A stretch of 12,094 nt of DNA from an uncultured Bacteroidota bacterium (lineage in GTDB: Bacteria; Bacteroidota; Bacteroidia; Bacteroidales; SZUA-534): contig CALABN010000154.1 of the NCBI GenBank assembly GCA_937885735.1, positions 1 to 12,094 of the forward strand, written 5' to 3'. Shown here one piece after another: positions 8,246 to 12,094 of this stretch. Below the pieces are notes generated by a model. The model was not told the origin of the DNA, searched no databases, and worked only from the letters and a program-made list of their open reading frames with translations. The position numbers and the translations under genes were made by a program. Each line of letters begins with the position of its first letter. Within the stretch, counting starts at the first letter, position 1.

Positions 8246-8567
8246 TGTCTTGTGTTTTTTGTTGTGTGCGTAAATGTAGTCATATCTTATAGATGTCGAT
8301 GTGCTGTTTGCCAATAATTTGGGATGACCTCGTGTTTTTTGCCATTTTATTTTTATTGTACTATAAAGTATTGTTTTGTTGATAGTTATATTTTGAATGA
8401 TGGTGGGCTGTTTCGTAAAAGAAACATTTGTGTTGGATGCGGTGTGCGCTGAATGTGTCAATTTCGCCCAAAAGCGGACAATAATCGTGAATTATGTTTT
8501 CCCCTTCGTTTAGTGTTGCGTGATTTGCACATCACGTCAGCCATATGTGTTCCGATGCAATAATCTT
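8246..8567. other. AT-rich upstream region of the GH95 gene
   Basis: This 322-base stretch holds no convincing gene. It must carry the GH95 promoter on the - strand, yet I find no exact TAnnTTTG with a -33 TTTG; the nearest is TACATTTA (complement of 8271-8278), with one mismatch. Oligo-T tracts and TATAAAGTA-like sequence occur around 8335-8400 without a recognisable pattern. The 51-base repeat array begins at 8568. Confidence 0.5.
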
Positions 8568-8760
8568 TTCCAAAAGTGGGTTGAAAAACCTAGATTTGGA
8601 AGAAAATCGCACAATTTCTTCCAAATGTGGGTAAAATTATATCGATTTGGAAGAAAATTGCATTATTTCTTCCAAATGTTGGTAAAATCATATCGATTTG
8701 GAAGAAATTCTCATAATATCTTCCAAAAGTGGGTTGAAAAATGTAGATTTGGAAGAAATT
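8568..8760. repeat. Upstream array: four 51-base repeats with internal dyads
   Basis: Units start at 8568, 8619, 8670 and 8721, exactly 51 bases apart. All share TTCCAAA at unit positions 1-7, GT at 9-10 and GATTTGGAAGA at 26-36. TTCCAAA and TTTGGAA are inverse to each other and 27 bases apart in every unit. Two subtypes exist: A with GGGTTGAAA (units 1 and 4) and B with GGTAAAAT and TCGATTT (units 2 and 3), in the order A-B-B-A. Between neighbours, arms such as ATTTGGAAGAAA and TTTCTTCCAAAT are perfect over 12 bases (units 1-2 and 2-3) and 9 (units 3-4). The array ends 58 bases before the ATPase start. It is not CRISPR-like: the units are contiguous and the inter-dyad DNA is itself similar. 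Confidence 0.95.
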
Positions 8761-8770
8761 ATTAATTACC

Positions 8771-8799
8771 TTTGTTGGTGAAACGATATGCTAATGTTC
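8771..8799 (+). promoter_or_regulatory. Weak promoter candidate for the ATPase gene
   Basis: TTTG at 8771-8774 could be a -33 element. TAATGTTC at 8792-8799, 17 bases further on, matches TAnnTTTG only in part (two mismatches). The pair sits between the repeat array and the ATG at 8819, so if real it would place the repeats just upstream of the promoter like operator sites. Confidence 0.25.
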
Positions 8800-8818
8800 A
8801 AATTAAAATAATGAGACT

Positions 8819-10246
8819 ATGAACGAGTTGATAGGCAGAGAAAAGGAAGTTGCTGAATTACAGCGGATAGTTGATTCCGATAAAAGTGAATTCGTGGTAA
8901 TATACGGCCGTCGGCGCATAGGCAAGACATTCCTCGTCAGAAAATTCTTTGACGAACAATTTACCTTTCACTATGTAGGCAAACATCATAAGAAGAAATC
9001 GGAGCAATTGGCAAGTTTCCGCGAAGTGCTCATTCGTCAGGGAGCAAGCCCTGAATTGCCAAAATTCGACAGTTGGGGGCAGGCGTTCGGCTGTCTTCAG
9101 CAGTTTTTGGAAAAAGCGGGGCAGGGCAGAAAGGTGATATTCTTTGACGAAATGCCGTGGATGGATTCCAAGGGCAGTGACTTCGTGAGCGAGTTGGAAT
9201 ATTTTTGGAACAGTTGGGCGTCGTTGCGCGACGATATCATATTCATAGCCTGCGGAAGCGCCACAACGTGGATGCACGATAAAATTGAGAAAAATCGTGG
9301 CGGACTACACAATCGCATTACGCGGAAAATCTACCTTCGGCCATTCAACCTTCACGAGTGTGAACTTTATTTGCAGAAGGCGGGTTTCGATTGGGACCGT
9401 TATCAGATAATCCAGTGCTATATGATTTTGGGTGGCGTGCCGTATTATTTGAGTTTGCTTTTGCCACAGTTGAGCCTGCAACAAAATATTGACAATCTTT
9501 TTTTTAAGCGGGGAGCGTCGCTGAGTGACGAGTTCGCCGAACTATATAACGCACTATATGGAAAGGCTGACAAGTATATCAAAATTGTGCGTTTGCTTTC
9601 CGACCGCAAGGAAGGTCTTACCAAGAAGGATATTATGAACGAAACAGGTTATTCAGGTGGAGGTCTGACAACAATTCTCAATAACCTGGAACGGTGCGAT
9701 TTCGTTATATCATATCTGCAGTTTGGTTCTAGAGTGAAAAATACAATATACAGATTGTCAGATTTTTATACACGGTTTTATTTCAAGTTCGTCGAAAGTT
9801 CAAAAACCTACGACGAGCAGTATTGGAGCCACCATTTCAATGATTCGGGAGTGCTCGCTTGGGAAGGATATTCGTTTGAAATGGTTGGCTTGCTACATCT
9901 TGACCAAATAAAAAAAGGACTTGGAATCTCGGGAATAGCAACGGAGTCGTCGTCGTGGAATTATGTTCCGTCGGAGAAAGGCAATAATGGGTTCCAGATT
10001 GATTTGATAATAAAACGCGTTGACAAAATTGTTCATTTGTGTGAACTGAAATTCTCTGAAAACAAGTATCTTATAACTAAGGAGTACGAGAAGAAATTGT
10101 CGGAGCGCAGGCGTTTGTTTATGGAAAAGACTGATATTGCTCGAGGTGTGGTTTATACGTTTATCACACCAGCGGGCTTGTCCGATAGTAGTCATAACAA
10201 ATTGGTTCATAGTCAAATCACGACAAAGGAATTGTTCACAGAATAG
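8819..10246 (+). CDS. ATPase (ATPase_2/STAND MNS-like) with C-terminal DUF234-type nuclease-like domain
   Basis: 475 residues from ATG 8819. The P-loop domain has Walker A in YGRRRIGKT (29-37, K36), Walker B VIFFDE (106-111, D110 E111), a sensor-like strand IIFIACGSAT (140-149) and the LRPFNLHE block (173-180) typical of the archaeal-type ATPase family PF01637. A winged-helix segment follows at ~255-300 (GLTKKDIMNETGYSGGGLTT). The C-terminal domain (~340-475) has WEGYSFE, then QIDLII (D395) and CELKFS (E409, K411), an apparently intact PD-(D/E)XK pattern as in DUF234 proteins. An ATP-driven nuclease or DNA-binding regulator is a fair inference; no member's exact role is assumed. It has no signal peptide and is expected in the cytosol. 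The gene is flanked on both sides by the same 51-base repeats, the downstream ones starting at its stop codon, and it runs opposite to the GH95 and GH97 genes around it. That suggests a separately acquired cassette. Confidence 0.88.
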   Translation: MNELIGREKEVAELQRIVDSDKSEFVVIYGRRRIGKTFLVRKFFDEQFTFHYVGKHHKKKSEQLASFREVLIRQGASPELPKFDSWGQAFGCLQQFLEKAGQGRKVIFFDEMPWMDSKGSDFVSELEYFWNSWASLRDDIIFIACGSATTWMHDKIEKNRGGLHNRITRKIYLRPFNLHECELYLQKAGFDWDRYQIIQCYMILGGVPYYLSLLLPQLSLQQNIDNLFFKRGASLSDEFAELYNALYGKADKYIKIVRLLSDRKEGLTKKDIMNETGYSGGGLTTILNNLERCDFVISYLQFGSRVKNTIYRLSDFYTRFYFKFVESSKTYDEQYWSHHFNDSGVLAWEGYSFEMVGLLHLDQIKKGLGISGIATESSSWNYVPSEKGNNGFQIDLIIKRVDKIVHLCELKFSENKYLITKEYEKKLSERRRLFMEKTDIARGVVYTFITPAGLSDSSHNKLVHSQITTKELFTE

Positions 10247-10341
10247 CAATTTCTTCCAAATGTGGGTTGAAATACCTAGATTTGGAAGAAATTCGCACAA
10301 TTTTTTCCAAATGTAGGGTAAAATACCGCGATTTGGAAGAG
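10247..10341. repeat. Downstream array: two 51-base repeats of the same family
   Basis: Units start at 10254 and 10305, again 51 apart, in the order subtype A then B. The first differs from upstream unit 1 at only 4 of 51 positions (8, 20, 39 and 51). The second keeps the TTCCAAA and GATTTGGAAGA cores but is more diverged between them and has an inserted base-like shift near AGGGTAAAAT. The tail of a further unit (CAATTTC, 10247-10253) directly follows the ATPase TAG, so the array abuts the gene. Between the two units, arms 10280-10293 and 10299-10312 pair over 14 bases with a single G-U-type position around the loop CGCAC. Confidence 0.94.
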
Positions 10342-10398
10342 ATTTGCGATTGATTAATGTAATAGCCTTGTTTCTAGCGTTTCATTATCGCGCATAAA

Positions 10399-10429
10399 AA
10401 AAGTGTACAACATTTTGTTGTACACTTTT
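10399..10429. terminator. Bidirectional hairpin terminator between the ATPase cassette and GH97
   Basis: A perfect 14-base stem (10399-10412 with 10416-10429, core AAGTGTACAACA) has a 3-base loop. On the - strand it is followed by a continuous T-run (the A-tract 10396-10402), and it lies 18 bases past the GH97 stop, so it is a good GH97 terminator. On the + strand the stem ends in TTTT and could also stop transcription from the ATPase gene. Confidence 0.85.
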
Positions 10430-10446
10430 CTGTTATGTGGCGTAAG

Positions 10447-11412
10447 TTATTTCGTAATCACAACACCGCCATTGCAAGGTATTGTGAGTGAAACTTGTTG
10501 CTTCTTGTTGATTTTAAGGTCTTTTACGCTTCCATTGAGTTGCTCGTCGTCGCTATAGAATTTTACGGTTGAGTTGGCATCAAACATTGGTACGTTGATG
10601 TTGACCTTTAGCGTTTCCTTTTGAGCATTGATGCCCACAACAAACCATTTGTCGGCGTGTCGGCGAGCCAAGATTACATATTTGCCAGGGTATCCGTCGA
10701 TGAACTTGACTTCATCCCAAGTCGTTGGAACGTCCTTCATAAAATCGACAGCCCAGGCAGGAGCATCGGTCAGGTTGTTGGGAGCCATGGCGAAGTTCTG
10801 CACCGGGGTCTGGAACAGTATTGCCGTGGCCAGTGCGAAAACGTCGGAAGTCACCCTATTGCTGCCGCGTCCGCTGTTGGCCTTGTTGTATATCTTGTTG
10901 AGCGTGCTGCCGCCAAAGTCCATATTGCCGATGGCGTTGCGCAGCACAGGGTGTATGCATGCGCTGCGCGAGTCGATGTTGTTGTCTAATTGCGAGAAAG
11001 CCATATTCTCGCTGGCGCGCACGGCCTCGCAGCTCACAAAATTGGGATACATCCTCTCCCAGCCGCGCGGTATGGTGCATCCGTGGAAAATCACCATAAT
11101 GCCGTAGTCGTTGGCGTCGGCCAGAATGTCCTCGTACATCTGCATCGACTGCTGCTTGTCGCTGCCCACAAAATCCACCTTGATGCCCTTGATGCCGGCC
11201 TTCTGCATCCATGCCATCTCGCGGCGGCGGGTTATTTCCCTGTGCATGAAGCCGCGCGGGCTCTGGAATGCGTTGTTCCAGTAGCCGTTGCTGTTGTACC
11301 ATAGGAAGAGGCCCACGCCCTTGCTCTGGGCGTATTTGGAGAGCTCCTCCATGCGGTCGTGGCCTATGTTGGTATCCCAGAACGCGTCCACCAGCAGGTA
11401 TTCCCAGCCCAT
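10447..11412 (-). CDS. GH97 glycosidase, 3' fragment (5' half missing)
   Basis: 321 residues are visible from an internal Met (MGWEYLLVDAFWD). The family-like reading continues through AAA upstream (to about 11421), and a stop appears soon after (TAG, complement of 11428-11430). Full GH97 proteins are about twice as long, so the N-terminal beta-sandwich and first part of the TIM barrel are absent. Numbered from MGW, barrel motifs include LFLWYNSNGYW (35-45), GIKVDFVGSD (76-85), FHGCTIPRGWERMYPN (109-124) and CEAVRASE (128-135). Asp80 lies in the KVDF motif that holds the nucleophile of retaining GH97 alpha-galactosidases such as BtGH97b, with E129 or E135 as the likely acid/base partner. The C-terminal beta domain (~225-321) ends GGVVITK. 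I favour a retaining alpha-galactosidase-type enzyme over an inverting SusB-type alpha-glucosidase. The break coincides with the start of a foreign gene on the other strand, so the truncation is probably an assembly artefact. Confidence 0.88.
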   Translation of the reverse strand: MGWEYLLVDAFWDTNIGHDRMEELSKYAQSKGVGLFLWYNSNGYWNNAFQSPRGFMHREITRRREMAWMQKAGIKGIKVDFVGSDKQQSMQMYEDILADANDYGIMVIFHGCTIPRGWERMYPNFVSCEAVRASENMAFSQLDNNIDSRSACIHPVLRNAIGNMDFGGSTLNKIYNKANSGRGSNRVTSDVFALATAILFQTPVQNFAMAPNNLTDAPAWAVDFMKDVPTTWDEVKFIDGYPGKYVILARRHADKWFVVGINAQKETLKVNINVPMFDANSTVKFYSDDEQLNGSVKDLKINKKQQVSLTIPCNGGVVITK

Positions 11413-12094
11413 GGCTGCCGCGGAACACTATGTGTTCGACAACAAGCTGGCCGTGCTGTTGGGAGATTACCTCCTGGCGAAAGTGCTGGGCATTGCCTCA
11501 CAGCTTGCATTGCCTGAAGTATGGCCTTTACTGAGCGATACGGTCCGCCGGCTCACACGGGGAGAAATGGTGCAGCTTTCCCGCAGGGGATGTCTGGATT
11601 TGGCCGAATCGGATTATTTCCGATTCATGGAATGGAAAACCGCCTCGCTGACGGAACTCAGTTGCCGTTTAGGTGCCCTGTCGGCCGGAGCTTCAAAGGC
11701 GGAACAGGAGGCCTATGGACAATGGGGACGTGATTTCGGCATTTTTTTCCAGCTGAAGGATGATCTGAAGGATTTTGCCGGAGCGGCGGATGGCAAGGAC
11801 AGCTACAGCGATTTGCGTGAAGGCGAAGTGACCCTCCCGGTGATGTACGCCATGCAGCGGCTCAGCCTGAACGGACGGGCGGATTTCCGCAGACGTTACC
11901 TCAAAATACAGAAACCGGCCGGTGAACTGGAAGCCTTGGCTGCAACGGTACGGGATTGCGGAGCCTTGCATCAGGCAGGAGAAAAACTGTCGCAGATGCA
12001 GACTGTCTTGCTGCAGCAACTGGAGGGTTTCCCGGAAAGTGTGTATCGTCTGGATTTGCAGCAGTTGGTAAGGGAAACCGGGAATCTTCAATTT
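11411..12094 (+). CDS. Polyprenyl diphosphate synthase, internal to 3' fragment
   Basis: An open frame of 228 codons runs without a stop to the window end. Prenyl chain-elongating enzymes of this family join isopentenyl diphosphate to an allylic diphosphate, making chains for quinones or other isoprenoids in the cytosol. Family resemblance begins at about HYVFDNKLAVLLGDYLLAK (residues 6-24), which corresponds to the stretch just after the first aspartate-rich motif. That first DDxxD and the RRG that should precede it are missing. The second motif is intact in GIFFQLKDDLKDF (110-122; D117, D118, D121), followed by GK...DLREGEVTLP (128-143). About 90-100 N-terminal residues of a usual ~320 are lacking. 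The ATG at 11411 is accidental and lies in the junction. Codon choice is GC-richer than most of the window, in keeping with a different source genome. Chain length and gene name cannot be assigned. Confidence 0.85.
   Translation, partial: MAAAEHYVFDNKLAVLLGDYLLAKVLGIASQLALPEVWPLLSDTVRRLTRGEMVQLSRRGCLDLAESDYFRFMEWKTASLTELSCRLGALSAGASKAEQEAYGQWGRDFGIFFQLKDDLKDFAGAADGKDSYSDLREGEVTLPVMYAMQRLSLNGRADFRRRYLKIQKPAGELEALAATVRDCGALHQAGEKLSQMQTVLLQQLEGFPESVYRLDLQQLVRETGNLQF

Noticed and set aside
8246..8461. N-terminal extension of the GH95 protein by 72 residues
   Set aside because: The ATG at 8245 gives a complete lipoprotein signal with Cys18; a signal peptide would be buried in the longer form, and the extension has no family resemblance.
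8568..8760. CRISPR array
   Set aside because: The units are contiguous with similar DNA throughout, lack unique spacers, and no cas gene is present.
8520..8765. Open frame of 81 codons across the upstream repeat array, reading as a 17-residue repeated peptide
   Set aside because: 51 is a multiple of three, so the repeats stay open by arithmetic. The frame uses a GTG start, the downstream array sits outside any such gene, and the dyad symmetry explains the sequence better than a protein does.
11693..12091. 132-codon leftward frame at the right end
   Set aside because: It is antisense to the polyprenyl synthase frame, which carries a clear catalytic motif.

Overview
The window looks like a chromosomal or metagenome-assembled segment from a gut-type Bacteroidales bacterium. 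The evidence is a lipoprotein-type GH95 glycosidase, a SusB-family (GH97) glycosidase, short AT-rich leaders with TAnnTTTG-like -7 elements in place of sigma-70 boxes, and a Bacteroidetes-style ECF sigma factor next to rsmG. The family within the order cannot be fixed from the sequence alone.

Layout. 1-204 is leader DNA. 205-2634 (+) encodes a large exported protein of unknown function with a CAP-like N-terminal part and an OmpA-like middle. After a structured 178-base gap comes a tight + strand operon: a membrane GT2 glycosyltransferase (2813-3943), an ECF sigma factor joined to it by an ATGA overlap (3940-4569), the 16S rRNA methyltransferase RsmG (4582-5202), and a small protein with a very acidic tail (5254-5481). 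A strong intrinsic terminator closes the operon. A gap rich in inverted repeats separates it from a convergent GH95 alpha-L-fucosidase-type lipoprotein (5738-8245, -).

The most unusual part is 8568-10341. A + strand AAA+/STAND-type ATPase with an intact C-terminal PD-(D/E)XK-like nuclease motif (8819-10246) is bracketed by copies of one 51-base repeat, four upstream (8568, 8619, 8670, 8721) and two downstream (10254, 10305). Spacing is exactly 51 bases inside each block. Each unit carries TTCCAAA and, 27 bases later, its inverse TTTGGAA, so hairpins can form within or between units. The downstream array begins right after the stop codon. This looks like a self-contained ATPase-nuclease/repeat cassette lying between two glycosidase genes of opposite orientation to it.

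Beyond it a bidirectional hairpin terminator (10399-10429) precedes the 3' half of a GH97 glycosidase (10447-11412, -). At about 11410 that gene stops abruptly. The sequence continues as the 3' part of a polyprenyl diphosphate synthase on the other strand, open to the window end. The two genes meet head to head, each without its 5' part, which is most simply read as an assembly or library chimera. The last ~680 bases may therefore not belong to this genome.

Functionally, GH95 and GH97 suggest breakdown of fucosylated and alpha-galactosyl/glucosyl glycans, but no SusC/SusD pair is visible here. The GT2-sigma-rsmG operon mixes envelope, regulatory and ribosome-modification functions. No tRNA, rRNA, CRISPR array or classical transposase was found.
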